Source: Panulirus ornatus (lineage: Eukaryota > Arthropoda > Malacostraca > Decapoda > Palinuridae). From it: DNA of 64,000 nt. Of the stretch, positions 33,426 to 45,075 are shown in pieces. The first letter of the stretch is position 1. Each line of letters opens with the position of its first letter. A model generated the notes under the pieces. It was not told the DNA's origin. It searched no databases and saw only the letters and a program-made list of their open reading frames with translations. Position numbers and translations under genes: made by a program. Location: contig NC_092225.1 of NCBI RefSeq assembly GCF_036320965.1, positions 79,484,113 through 79,548,112 of the forward strand, written 5' to 3'.

Positions 33426-33749
33426 CGACTGTTTAATTATGCCGCGGCACTACTGGGAGTTCGTGTGAACATATGGATGCAAGTTAAACTACAGTTAGGT
33501 ATTCCGGTCAGGTAACTTAACGTGGCTGAGATCATGGAGCAAGGTCATGAGGGGCAAGGCTCTAAAGTACTCCGCCGTCTGCGGCACAGTTCATCTCTAT
33601 GATCTGTTTTCTGGACTGCAGCCGGAAAACCACAACTAATCCAAGGAAAATCCTGTCGGGCATCGATCCCGATGTGCACAGGGAAATAAGTTCTTAAAGA
33701 CAAGAGACGCATATAAAACTTATTATCAGGTGAGGTAAGTGAAACGGTG

Positions 33750-34450
33750 AATGAACGAGAAAATTACCAACTGTTCAAGTCTGTAAATACTATGAAAAGG
33801 GCATTTATATGTTTTGCAAGATTTGAGCACGATTTCTACATCCTAAACTATCTAAATATATTTAAGAAGAGCAAATATAGCTTTCGCCACCAAATAAATG
33901 CAAATCATCATAAGACGAAAATCTTTGAACGAGTACTGCAAATATCATCGTGTAGCAGAGGCAATGGACAATTTCTTAAGATCACAGGGTCAAACGGAGG
34001 CAGCGGAGGCATTTCCCGACAAAATGAATATGGGACAAGGTACAAAACAGCAGGGCAATATTAACCCCTCAAAACGCAGAGACACGTAACATCTTTCACT
34101 TATGCCAACATACAGGGACTCAAAGCACATTAAACTGAAAAAATCCCTTTCATGAGCGGGCTGCTGTTAGGGTCGAATGCACATTTAAACTCATAAGAAT
34201 AGCGAAGTTTGGATCCCACATTACAACCTATAGAGATGAGACGTGAAGGGAAGATCATGTAGAGTTGGACTGTATATTACGGATTCTCTTTCAGCAACTG
34301 ATCCCCGCAAAAGATGTAAAAGTACTTGTTGTTAGGGATATAAACAGAAACCTGGTCATAGTCTATAATCCACCTGATATAGAGCCACAAGAATTTATAG
34401 AATAAATAAGAAACACATAACCTTGCCCTGCTCTTGGAAACCCAGTCCTA
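33750..34450 (+). mobile_element. CR1-like ORF1 end and endonuclease start
   Basis: At 33898-34089 a plus-strand frame (YHRVAEAMDNFLRSQGQTEA) may be the end of ORF1. It is followed by TYANIQGLKAH near 34100, the typical LINE endonuclease opening. GLYITDSLSATD near 34268-34303 and VVRDINRNLVIVYNPPDIEP near 34330-34390 match the 'GVGLYI.DSL' and 'VVVVY.PP' endonuclease strands. It breaks off near 34450, where a minus-strand 3' tail starts. Confidence 0.5.
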
Positions 34451-35180
34451 AACGTATAAGATATACAAACCCAGCTAGCCTGTGATAGTTATATAGGCCT
34501 GATGGACGCGGCTTCCAACAGCCTAGTCAAAAATACCCTAACTCTAGCACACTCAAACTTCTCTACCGTGCATCGCAGTTTCAAATAGTAACTTACAAGG
34601 TGTTGAAAGTGTTCTCCTTTTTGTATATATCTCACCTCTGGATTTCAGATGGAGTATTTTACAAAATCTCCATACCTTCCAGGATTTTCAAGGTATAAAC
34701 GATGATATACATCTCTCGTCTACTCTCCAGGACGTATAGCTGTAAAAGATCTCTTGACAACATTGCAAATCCGCAATTTCGCCCGCCCGCAACAATATTT
34801 TAATTCGTGAAAGAATTAGTGCCTTGATGAATATCATCATAGGTTTTTTTTTTTCTCCTTGTTTTGAAGGTCCGCAGGATCAACAGCCAGCCATCCTTTT
34901 GCATATGGTTACAAATGTTTAGTTAAGTTTGCTAAATGTTATCACTCCAAGGTCTTTCACATTATTCAACTGCTTATGATAACGTCTGAGTCTGTCGGTA
35001 TTCTGTGCTGTTTTTGATTTCTTCATTTTCCCCATAATGGAGTGCTTGAAACTTATCTCCACTGAAAAGCATATTGTTCTTCGTTGCTCATACAAAGACT
35101 TCATTTATGTCCCTTTGCAGCCTTTCAGCATCTTCTATTGATGTGATTTTCAGGGATACAAAAATTATGAAATAAAAAAA
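34450..35180 (-). mobile_element. CR1-like LINE, RT palm to 3' end
   Basis: Minus-strand copy parallel to 39400-40200. From high to low coordinates it shows LKITSIEDAERLQRDINEV (near 35150-35095), an MGKMKKSKTAQNTDRLRR segment, KQLNNVKDLGVI (near 34965-34930) and the decayed C-terminal tail near 34570-34440. Frameshifts separate the pieces. Confidence 0.6.
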
Positions 35181-35184
35181 CACT

Positions 35185-36045
35185 GTTAAAGTGGAGTTAG
35201 GGAGGCATTTATGCTTCACCCTGCCCTTGCGTTGACTTTGGAAGTTCGTCAAGGTGTTGAGATCGTGACCCACAAGCCTATGACCCTCCACAACTTAGCT
35301 AGTCATGTATACCCTGCAGATTCTTCACAGTAGATCCTGTATTTCTTTACTAGGCAGTATTCTTAACAATCGCAGGTGTTGTGGGTTGAACAGCTGCGGG
35401 TCCCGTATAAATACATCGTTCGTACGTACGGCAACACCTGATCTTAACCGTAAATTTACGTTCTGCAATACCTGTCGTGAAATCAGGAAATTCCTAAATG
35501 AAAACTGGATCCTATGCTATAAAGAATTATACTTGTGTATACAAACAGGTAACATATATGTTTCCGTCAGCGTTCCAGACAGTCGTTTACTTGTTTTGAT
35601 TTTTGCCTAAGTGGGCTAAGGACAATTTCGATAACATCCTCCCCATTGAAAGGTAATGTGAGCACGAGAAGTTACGTGCAAGTGTGCCCCTGTAGTTCTT
35701 ACGAACAGGTATTCGAACTTTATATGAACGTGAACAATACAAAACATTCGATTAAAATCTTACCGTACCACATACAAACTTCAAGCACGAGAAACGGCAG
35801 GAAGAAGCCATGTGTGTTGGAGTAGGTATGTGGCTGCTTTTCCTTTGAATTAAGCCGGAGTTCAACGAGTGCTTCTTCAGATTACTAACCAATCAGGTTG
35901 AGTAATGACCTTACCAAACCCCTTGGTACGGTTTCGCTTTAGATTACAATTACAATCTTGATGCTCAACCTTTTTCCTACCACAACTTGTACATAATATA
36001 CTTCAAGTTTTACAAACACTAGCTACCGTTCCAAAACCCTAAAAA
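35185..36045. other. No gene recognised
   Basis: A 101-codon plus-strand frame at 35305-35610 has no recognised motif. Otherwise unique-looking DNA. Confidence 0.35.

Positions 36046-36049
<4 letters not shown>

Positions 36050-36120
<71 letters not shown>
36050..36120. repeat. (GA)n microsatellite
   Basis: About 35 GA units. Confidence 0.95.
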
Positions 36121-36121
<1 letters not shown>

Positions 36122-36124
36122 ATT

Positions 36125-36810
36125 CACACCTAGAACAAGCGTGCAGCGGTGTCCTAAAACTGACTGGGAGCAGCTAGGAGAAGCTTCCAGAATCGTAGTA
36201 CGGAAAACCTAACCGAAAAACTCCTCGTCAACAAAACCTGACTCTGCTTTGGGCCATTATCAGTACAGGTTTTGTACGGATCCCACATATCCCCAGGTAG
36301 TGAGCATCTCAGGCAGGGAACATGCCCCACAACCTATAACCGATTGTACACTTTCCAGTGGAGAAGGCTCATCAGAACAACCACTATAACAGCGAATATC
36401 ATGATGATTATTTTCGTCATGGTCCCTAAACTCATCCATAGCTAAACATTACATGAAGAAAAGTAATTCTTGCGACTGTATGCCATAATACATTTAAACA
36501 GAAACTTATCGGAGATTCTGTACAACTGGAGGGGATGGGGAGTGAAAGGAAGGGCGGGAAAGCAGGTTTGTAAAAGTGGTGTAAGACAGACCAGAGGCCT
36601 GGGTGATCGTGGGCGCATTAAACAAGCAAAAAGAGTTATGGTGATAAATGATAAAGTCTATGGGTGCGTTGGACCGCGTTTCACTACCCTAATGTTCCTA
36701 CAAGTTTCCATCACACAAAGTACATATCATACGAGATGAATCAAACGCCCTTACAAACATGGCATTAGATAATCAAATTTCTAGTCACAATTCATTCAGA
36801 CATCAATCTT
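36125..36810. other. No gene recognised
   Basis: An 89-codon plus-strand frame (36470-36739) is basic and carries no motif I can assign. Confidence 0.35.

Positions 36811-36814
<4 letters not shown>

Positions 36815-36858
<44 letters not shown>
36815..36858. repeat. (TG)n microsatellite
   Basis: About 22 TG units. Confidence 0.95.
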
Positions 36859-36861
<3 letters not shown>

Positions 36862-36909
36862 CTATTCGGGTGTGCTGTTCGAGAGAGATGCTCAAGGACG
36901 TGTTGTTTC

Positions 36910-37558
36910 TCAATAATTCCCATCAAAGATAATGTATGAGACTAACATTTCCGGCACGTTTCTCAGATTATCGAAGAAGCTTCTGTTTCTCTGATAGGTA
37001 AATTGCTGTAATTTTCCTTTTGTTGTTGTTGTTAGTGTTGCTTTCACGAGTTCCATATCTACTAAGATCAAGTTTACCACAAGTTGTGGTAACACTCCGG
37101 CAAGACCGACCACATCACATGATTCCAGGAGCTCAGGTCTGACCACGACTTAATCAAACGTCCTTTCCGTTCCTTCACTCCTGCCTGTCGAAGCTGCACT
37201 TGGAAATCCACTACTCAATAGTATATTCAATTTAGTTCAGTTGACAGAACAAATGAGAGAGAAATAAGAGATAGTAAGCCGTCTAATGTGAAGGAAGTTC
37301 CAGTCATTGTATCGCTGACGAGGAAAGTTTTCTGAAGTAAATGTTTTCTGCTTTTTGTCTGGTTCGGTTTGTTCCTACAGCGTTTCCGGAATGACTGTTC
37401 TCAGTTCCTGTACCACTTGATGTGGAGCAAATTATCTTTTGTCTTCTGAAGCTGTGTTTATGGTACTTTAAGAAACATATCACGAAATGTTTACCTTTTA
37501 TCAAGTGTTTCTCCAATGTCATATCGCCAACATTTTTCTGGCTTAAAGTTACGATCAA
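36910..37558 (-). other. Two unrecognised protein-like minus-strand frames
   Basis: Two frames lie in tandem: 37558-37304 (84 codons; contains HLIKGKHFVICFLKYHKHS) and 37146-36910 (78 codons; contains GVLPQLVVNLILVDMELVKA and FFDNLRNVPEMLVSYIIFD). Their residue composition is more protein-like than most short frames here, but no family is recognised and stops lie between them. They could be a decayed transposon, exons, or chance. Confidence 0.2.
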
Positions 37559-37559
37559 G

Positions 37560-38040
37560 ATTAATGGTCAAATAAATACTAGGATGCATACCTGTATTGG
37601 ATAATATAATATCTGGACATGCACGCCCATCAAAGACCATTTTTCAAAACCCTCTTAGCAACGTTAACATACGTGTAAATATGAGTATTATCAGTACTGA
37701 TGTCAACATACAGCTCCGTGGTTGAATGAGATAAACAACATGACAGAAAGATTTGCTGAGTTGAGACATTATTTGTGAATCGCACCTTCACATTAGTATC
37801 TATCTTTTGGGTCATTTCTTTAGGATGCAGGGTCTATATATATTCAGACCAAAAAGCAATACTAAGGCTATCTGCGATTTTTCAGGCCTGAATATCTAAA
37901 TGCAAAAATCAGACGTATTCATTAAATTATCTACGCATAACTAAGAGGTGGTATAACATAAGTTATTTTCTCAATACAATTACTTTACATAACAAACGGC
38001 AATTTACTATCCGTCTTAAAACGCCTGATTAACGCATCTT
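37560..38040. other. No gene recognised
   Basis: AT-rich sequence with no motif seen. Confidence 0.35.

Positions 38041-38125
<85 letters not shown>
38041..38125. repeat. (CA)n(TA)n microsatellite
   Basis: About 11 CA units followed by about 32 TA units. Confidence 0.95.
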
Positions 38126-38131
<6 letters not shown>

Positions 38132-38279
38132 CCTAACCCTCTTGCCCCATGAGTCCCTTCTATGGGTATCCAGTAGCAATTAGAAAGCCGTTACGTCTAA
38201 CAGGAGGGACCACAATCCAAAGTGTGGTGATGTGTGTGGATATCTTGATGGGGAGAGCACAAGACAACTGGGGTGTAGG

Positions 38280-38430
38280 TGTTTGAGCTTTTCGTTGTGC
38301 ATCTCGGGTATGAGGGGTGTTAGCAATGATGGAACGGTGTTAGGAATTTTGAATGGTGTTAGGAATGATGGAACGGTGTTAGGAATTTGGAACGGTGTTA
38401 GGAATGTTGGAGCGACGGGTATGGTGTCCA
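38280..38430. repeat. Short minisatellite, about 32 bp with sub-units
   Basis: GGTGTTAGGAATGATGGAAC and GGTGTTAGGAATTTTGAATG alternate. At least five GGTGTTAG(G/C)AAT starts are spaced 15-35 bp apart. Confidence 0.7.
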
Positions 38431-38559
38431 GGTCATATAGCACAATTGATATTCAAGTTGCTACTCAGTAACTGCAAGAACTTTTGATATCAAGCAAACA
38501 CATTCCAGTAATCATCTGCTTCACACGTACCACTTAATTTGAGGATTCACCAACGTTTC

Positions 38560-39245
38560 TTCTACGAGAACCCACAGCTTCCTCACAGGCCCCATCCACA
38601 GCTTCCTCACAGGCCCCATCCACAGCTTCCTCACAGGCCCCACCCACAGCTTCCACTCTGACTCCATCCACAACTTCCTTACTGTTCCCATTTACTGCTT
38701 TCTCACTGGCCTTAGCAGCAGCTTCCTCGCTGGCCCCGTTCTCAATGGCTCTATCCACAGCTTCCTTTCTGTCCCCATCCACAGCTTCCTCATTGGCTCT
38801 ACTAATAGCTTCCTTATTGGTCCCATCTACAGCTTTCTCGCTGACTTTACCAACAGCTTCCCAAGTGGCCATAACGACAGGTTCTCAACCTGCCCAATCC
38901 ACAGCTGCCTCGCGGAAACCACTCCAAGCTTCCTTACTGGCTCCATCTGCAACTGTCTCTAGCCCCTCCCATAGCTTCCTCCCTGGCCCTATCCACAGCT
39001 TCCTCCTTGGCCCCATCCATAGCTTCCACACTGACCCTATCCACAACTTCACTAATCTCATCCACAGTTTCACATGTCCCACATACAGCTTAGTCAGTTT
39101 TCCCATCTTCAGCTTCGTCATTGTCCCTACCTACACCTTTGTCAGGGGACCCATTACAGATTCGCCAATGGCTCCACCTACAGGCTCGTCATCGTCAACC
39201 ATACCCAGCTTCGTCACTGTCTTCACCTACATTATCGTCACTAGC
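38560..39245. repeat. 24-bp minisatellite, left block
   Basis: The unit is CACAGCTTCCTCACAGGCCCCATC with diverged variants through about 39245. Because 24 is a multiple of three, several frames stay open. Minus-strand translation gives the 8-residue repeat EAVDGACE, and the plus-strand gives a Ser/Thr/Pro-rich frame. These frames are repeat artefacts. Confidence 0.85.
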
Positions 39246-39249
39246 CTCA

Positions 39250-41145
39250 TGGATGCTTCGTGGAGTCTACGGAGGTCTTCAGCCCCACAGCCTGGGTAGG
39301 GGCAAGGCAACAGGATTGGGTCATTGGTCGACCAAGCGGTTGGAAGCCGCAGCCCTCAAGTCCACGTAGCCTCTACAGCCTGGCTGGTTTGGTGCACACT
39401 GTAAGTACTTGTCCGAAGCACTCTTGACCTTCTCTACCGTGCATCTCATGCTGTTTCTGATGATAGATGGCAAGGTGCTGAAGAGTCTTGGGCGTCGGAT
39501 ATTTAAGGTGTTTCCTCTGTTTGTGCATACGGCACCTTTGGATTTCAGAGGTAGTATTTTACCAAAGTTTCCCACGCCTGGTGGCAGTAGGATATCATTT
39601 CCGAATGTACGTGGGAACAATACCTTCTAGGATTTTCAAGGTTTAGTTACTATATACCTCTCCCGTCTGCGCTCTGGGGACCATTGCCTCAGTGATGTCA
39701 GCCGTTCCTGGTAATTCAGTTCCCTTACCATATTCATATGGGCTGTGTAAGATCTCTGGACACTTTTCCAAATCCACAATTTAGCCTGGCTTGTATGGCG
39801 ATGTTAGAACGGAACAGTATTCAGTTCGTGAAATAATTAGTGCCTTGAATAATATTATAATCATTTTTTTGTTCCCTTGTCTTGAAGGTCCGCAGGATCC
39901 AGCCTGCCATCCTTCTACATTAAGCAACCTTTGTTTTGCTGTGCTCGCTAAAGGTTAGGTCGTTAGACATTATCACTCCAAGGTCTTACACATTACACAT
40001 CTAGTTTATGACAGCGCCTGTATCTGTCTGGTATCCTGTGATGTTTTTGATTTCTTCATTTTCTTCATACCGGAGGAGTTGAAGTTTATCTCCATTGAAA
40101 ATCATGTTGTTCTCGGTTGCCCAGTTAAAGACTTCGATTACGTCACTTTGTAGCTTTTCGGCATCATTTACTGATGTGATTCTCACACTTATTCTTGTTC
40201 CATCTGGAAAAGATGATACGAAGGTGTGGCTCGTGTTCGCGTCAATGTCAGATATAAAAATGAGAAACAGTTTCTCGTGGAAACTTTTTTATTTATTTTT
40301 CTTTACGGTGGAAGCACTGGAGATGGTATGGTTTGCAACTACGTGTTGTGATTTATTATTCAAAAAGTTATATATACTCATCTCCTAATCTTCCGGTTAT
40401 TCCCATATTTCGCATTTTGTATGCTACGACACCATGGTCACATTTATCAAATGCTTTTGCAAAAATCTATGCATATCACGTCAGCATTTTCTTTGTTTTT
40501 CAGAGCTTAAACAATCTTTTCATAATGGTCAAGCAACTGAGAGAGGCTTATTCACTTCCATAAATTCATTCAGATTGCCTCTTAGGACCGCTTTCGAAGA
40601 TTTTAACGATGTGGGATCATAATGTTGTCGGTCGGCTGGTTTTTTTCTTTTTTTTGGGGGGGGGGGATTTTTTTTTCTAGTTTTACTTTCACCTTAGTGG
40701 AGTGGGGCGATGTGGGTCAGTCAGTTTCAGGCTCTCGGGAATGATGCCAGAATCTAGACTATTTCTCCAGAAGATATTCAGTGCATGTGCTAGAGGTGAC
40801 TTGCAATTCTTTAAGAAGAATGAGTTGCATGAGTCCGGGCCTGGCGCTGAGTGCTTGGACATTATCTCAATGGCTCCCCTCGAAATCTTGTGCTACGAAG
40901 GCGATATCTGCTATGTGTACACTTGGGGGATTACTGTTACGAAGAAGTCTATTGGGTCATTTATTTCTAATGTAGTTTATATCCTGGTGAACGACGATCC
41001 ATAATGGCTTTTTAGAACATCACCCATTCTTAGCAGTCGTCTGCAACGTTACTTTGCACTGTTTTGAGTCGACCAATGGAGCTTGTGGCTCTGAATTTGC
41101 TCTTTGCATTTGAGGAAAAGTATTTTGGGTTATTTCTTATTTATG
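39250..41145 (-). mobile_element. CR1-like LINE inserted within the 24-bp minisatellite
   Basis: Minus-strand copy running from the RT N-terminal linker (about 41140) to the 3' tail (about 39250). Visible pieces are WATENNMIFNGDKLQLLRYEE (40115-40050), a ruined motif C (FPDG in place of FADD near 40200-40215), FGNDILLPPG and LPSIIRNSMRCTVEKVKSAS (39600-39400), and GYVDLRAAASNRLVDQ (39368-39321). 24-bp minisatellite units lie directly on both sides. Confidence 0.7.
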
Positions 41146-41760
41146 GCTTTTTCTACGGGTTCGCCACTATCCCCATCCACAGGATCGCCACTGTCCCCAT
41201 CTACAGGATCGCCACTGTCCCCATCTACAGGTTCGCCAGTCCCCACCTACAGCTTCGTCACTGGCCTCATGTACAGGTTCGTCACTGGCCCCATCTACAA
41301 CTTCGTCACTGGCTCCACTAAAACTCTGTCACTGGCCCCACTTACACCATCGTCACTGGCCCCCACCTATAGATTCTTGACTGGCCCCACTTTCAGCTTC
41401 CTAACATGTCCCCCTCCACATCAGCCTCGTTGGTTTCCCCTTTCAATTCCCTCACAGGTCCCATCCACAGCTTCTTAACTGGCCCTACCCACAGTTTTTT
41501 CACTTGTCCCACCTACAGGTTCGTCACTGGCCTCGCCTACAGGTTCGTCACCGGTCCCACCTACAGCTTCTTGACGGGTCCCACCTACAGCTTCTTGACG
41601 GGTCCGACCTACAGCTTCTTGACGGGTCCCACCTACAGCTTCTTGAGGGGTCCCACCTACAGCTTCTTGACGGGTCCCACCTACAGCTTCTTGAGGGGTC
41701 CCACCTACAGCTTCTTGACGGGTCCCACCTACGGCTTCTTCAATGAACCCACCAGCAACT
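41146..41760. repeat. 24-bp minisatellite, right block
   Basis: The left part has units such as GGATCGCCACTGTCCCCATCTACA. The right part (41540-41745) has near-identical units CCTACAGCTTCTTGACGGGTCCCA. The unit length and the core (ACAGCTTC..... GG.CCCA.CT) match the block at 38560-39245. The frames 41406-41900 (+) and 41792-41475 (-) are products of the 24-bp period. Confidence 0.85.
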
Positions 41761-41912
41761 TCCTTCCTATATCGACACGGTTTATTTACCACACTTGGAC
41801 CGTTTTTATTGTGTTAATCATAACCTCCTCACTAGCGACAAACAAAAAAACCTACACAAATATACGGTATTATAAATACAATATGAACAAGAATCCTTGA
41901 AATTGAAGAGTC

Positions 41913-42375
41913 TTTATTGTGCTGAACAAGTTTCCTTTAGGCAGAATATACAGGTCTTACGACAGAATTTATGTTTATATGCACTGAACATTGTAATCAG
42001 GAGGAAACTACTGTTGTCAAGAGGAAAATGTGACTGCACAACACTCATGCTGCCAACACATGCGTCTGTACCACACCACAATGAAAGTCACCTTGTGAAT
42101 CTGATCTCTGACCCTCATCCTCGAAGACGTCTAAATATGCAGCCCTTTTTTTCCCCCTGTAATACCTTTGGTGCAACATAGATCAACATCCATTTGCCAG
42201 GTGCTCGGATACTGTACAGACAATACTTTGCCTGCACTTTATCATACCTGATCTTGACACTTGACCTCCAAAGTCTTAAGATATCCAGATATTTAGGTGT
42301 ACTGATGAGTAATATCTGCTCGGCCATCTCCGTCTCTCCAGTCATGACGAGCGGCGGCCGCAACAATTCAGCCAT
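41913..42375 (-). CDS. Hypothetical 86-aa ORF with poly(A) signal
   Basis: The minus-strand frame runs from ATG at 42375 to TGA at 42117-42115. The start context AAG-ATG-G fits a good Kozak site (A at -3, G at +4), and the first codons lie in a CpG-rich patch (GCGGCCGCCGCTCGTC). The product starts MAELLRPPLVMTGETEMAEQ and contains KYLDILRLWRSSVKIR and APGKWMLIYVAPKVLQG. No family is recognised. AATAAA lies on the minus strand at 41918-41913, about 200 bp past the stop, as expected for a short 3' UTR. A possible donor (ATCAG|GTATGA) occurs inside, so it may instead be a first exon. Chance cannot be excluded. Confidence 0.3.
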
Positions 42376-42379
42376 CTTA

Positions 42380-43320
42380 GGTCACACGACCCTGCGACGT
42401 TAAGCGTTGACATCAGACGACCATACATCATTCGGTTGTCAAACTCTGTATGTGGTATCCCTGGTACAGCACTGGTCAATATCCACACATCGAGTCATCA
42501 CTTCTCGTGGATACGAGCATTTAGTAAGAAATTTCGTGGTAAGTGACTGAATTCTGGCCCCAGTAACCAAAACCTTACTCAAATGTTTACGGCTCTACGT
42601 AGAATCTGAGGTAAAAAGGTTGACCTACATCTGTTAAAGTCTTACGATAATGTGCAATTAGTACACAAGACCTTGACGTTAGATGCCAACTTAAGTGTTC
42701 TAATCAGGTGCAAAACACCGTACGTAGTGTACAATACCAAGAGGCAGGTAGGATGGGGGTCCTTGTTGGTAGGCACCGGGGCACGGAGAGCGGCTACGTA
42801 ACCTAGCATGTCCCCAGGGATGCAGCAGAGAGGCAAGGGCAACATATGGCACTGGTGCGCACCAAACACGTGCACATCTGCCAACCTCTCCGACAAGGTA
42901 GCCGAGGAGGGGAACCTTCCTTCCCTCAGCTACATAATGTCACACTATCATGGTTAAATGATGGCAAGACTTGTTGCTGCTACCCATAAGCCTCCTATGC
43001 TAGTGTCCCTGTGTTCCCGCCCGCCACACTTCCATGTGTCCCTGCCAGCTACACCTCACTGTGTCCCTGTCAGTCATATCTCCCTATGTCTACGTTAGAC
43101 ACACTTCCATTTGTCCCCGTTAGCCATCTTATCATTCCCCACGAGATGATGCAAAGTTCCCTAAATTTCCCCTGACCAGAGTGTTCTTCTGACCAAAGAT
43201 TCCATACCTGAGTGGCAAAAGTTTAGGTACAACTAAATAATAAGGTTTGATCAAAGCTTCACAGGTAAGGATAAAACCACAGATTAGGATGGACCCTAGA
43301 AGGTATGGCCCTGAACTTCC
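42380..43320. other. No gene recognised
   Basis: The stretch near 43000-43130 repeats a TGTCCCTGT/TAGCCACAC theme with a period of about 35-40 bp (degenerate minisatellite). Otherwise nothing recognised. Confidence 0.4.
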
Positions 43321-43324
43321 CCTA

Positions 43325-43695
43325 GGAAAAAACATCCTAAAGGTACGACAAGTGTGGATGACCCCGCAAATCACAAACTCTAACATCTAAAGGCGCGAAC
43401 GTCTACGAAGAGAGCACCTTAAACATCCGAGCCACAAGACTCTTTAACACGGAGGGTGCAACACCAGAAACACCAATAGATGATGCACAGTAGACAAGTT
43501 CAAGAGGGACATGGACAAATATTTATAAAGTGTACCAGACCGGCCAAACTGTGTCGGCTACGTGAGCCAGCGGGCTGCGGTTTCCAACAGCCTGGTCGAC
43601 CAATGACCCGACGCAGCAGCCAGAGCTCGGGGCTGTGGGGGTAGAAGACCCCCGAAGACTTCACCACTTCACCTGATATTCACTAGGTCGTTAAA
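43325..43695 (+). mobile_element. CR1-like LINE 3' tail
   Basis: ACCTTAAACATCCGAGCCAC, then KFKRDMDKYL near 43495-43530, SVPDRPNCVGYVSQRAAVSN and a final CCTGGTCGACCAATGACCCG match the family C-terminus and 3' end in plus orientation. Confidence 0.65.
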
Positions 43696-43904
43696 TAACT
43701 GTACACTGAAGTAAAGGTTTCAGTGACATGGAACGACCACTGAAGGTGGTGGCCTCTCTAGTTCTCCACACAACCAATAAAACAACCTTTCATGTGATCT
43801 GTTAACTTGTTTATGGTTAAAAATTTTATACGAAAATTGCTGAGTATGTGGTGCTATTTAATTACAATAACTACAAAAATTACGTACGTTTGCGTTTCAT
43901 TATA

Positions 43905-43908
<4 letters not shown>

Positions 43909-43981
<73 letters not shown>
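43909..43981. repeat. (TA)n microsatellite
   Basis: About 36 TA units immediately before an RTE-like fragment. Confidence 0.95.
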
Positions 43982-43984
<3 letters not shown>

Positions 43985-44165
43985 GGGATGTGAGTTTGAA
44001 TGGAGAAAATTTGGAGGAAGAGAAGTGTTTTAGATAACATAGGAGTGGACATGGGTTTGAAGGTTCTGGGAGCACAGAGGAATGTGTAGAAAGAGAAGTC
44101 ATAATGTGGGAGGGTGAACAACGATATGCTTTCAAGGTAAAATATGCACAGGTGGCTGTGGTTTC
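43982..44165 (+). mobile_element. RTE-like fragment with internal deletion
   Basis: GTGAGTTTGAATGGAGAAAA and GAAGTGTTTTAGATA match the SLNGEKLEEVKCFR codons. A collapsed region follows, and then the 3' tail GTGGCTGTGGTTTCGGTGCA. Most of the C-terminal region is deleted. The tail abuts a minus-strand SINE. Confidence 0.6.
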
Positions 44166-44167
44166 GG

Positions 44168-44345
44168 TGCACAGCACATGACACAAAGTCAGGTATCCAT
44201 TCTATCGACCAACAGCTGGGTTGACTGTGGACCGATTGCCATAACCAGGATTCGAACCTATGCGTTCGACCCCGGCCGGCCCGTGAATGTGTCAGGGTAA
44301 TCAACGCTAATCGCTACACCACGTTAATGTTAACACGTGAGATGT
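44168..44345 (-). mobile_element. tRNA-headed SINE
   Basis: Read on the minus strand: GTGGTGTAGCGATTAGCGTT (A-box-like), CACGGGCCGGCCGGGGTCGA, CATAGGTTCGAATCCTGGTT (B-box-like), then GGTCCACAGTCAACCCAGCT. It is the same family as 14145-14300. Confidence 0.7.
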
Positions 44346-44639
44346 ACATTTTACTGGATAAACTGGCATGACACCAGCAACATGTCCGCCATCAATGACC
44401 CACTACAGTAAGCTGGACACAAAGCTCAAGTACCATCTCGTTTCTTTCCAATGGACATATTCTTTATCATTCTAGTGTGACCAGTCGCTGAAGGCAGGCA
44501 GCCGGTTCTGAGAAGGTGAATATAACTACCTAAGCCACGTATCATTACAAAACATTTCAAACCACTTATCATGGCAAAATCTCATATTTTCCTTCTTGGA
44601 AATTTATAAACGTTTCTCTAATTTCAAGATTCCCTCAAT

Positions 44640-45075
44640 TTTCCCTCACACACCTCTCACTTCCGTCACCTATAGCTTCCTGATACTCCTTTAGCCACAG
44701 CTTCATTGTTCTCCACCCAACCACTACTCCCACATTCTCCACCAAACACAACTTCCTCATTCTCCACCAACCACAACTCCCTTATTCTCAACCAGCCCCA
44801 AATCCCACATTCTCCAACGGCCCTACCGCTTACATTCGCCACCAGCTCCAACCTGGCGTATGGCCCCACCACCTCACGAGCCACACCACCGCTGCTCCAT
44901 TCTCGTCCCCTGGACCTTGGCACTGTGAGTGGTCCTACTGACGTCATATCACACTCACATTCCTGCTTAATCTCCAACCACGAGACTAGAATAACAACAC
45001 GTGTTCCTACGTCGTTAGAGCCCAATATACCAACGTGCCCCCTCGAGCCACATCCACCAAGGGAGTTGGTCAATG
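44640..45075. repeat. Degenerate minisatellite, about 25 bp
   Basis: Units of the form CTCATTCTCCACCAACCACAACTC recur at least five times between 44690 and 44830. Diverged sequence follows. Open frames on both strands here are repeat products. A TGACGTCA palindrome occurs at 44939-44946. Confidence 0.65.

Noticed and set aside
38745..39299. Ser/Thr/Pro-rich frame resembling a mucin or cuticle protein (also 41104-41900)
   Set aside because: It is a frame through a 24-bp minisatellite, and the opposite strand is equally open.
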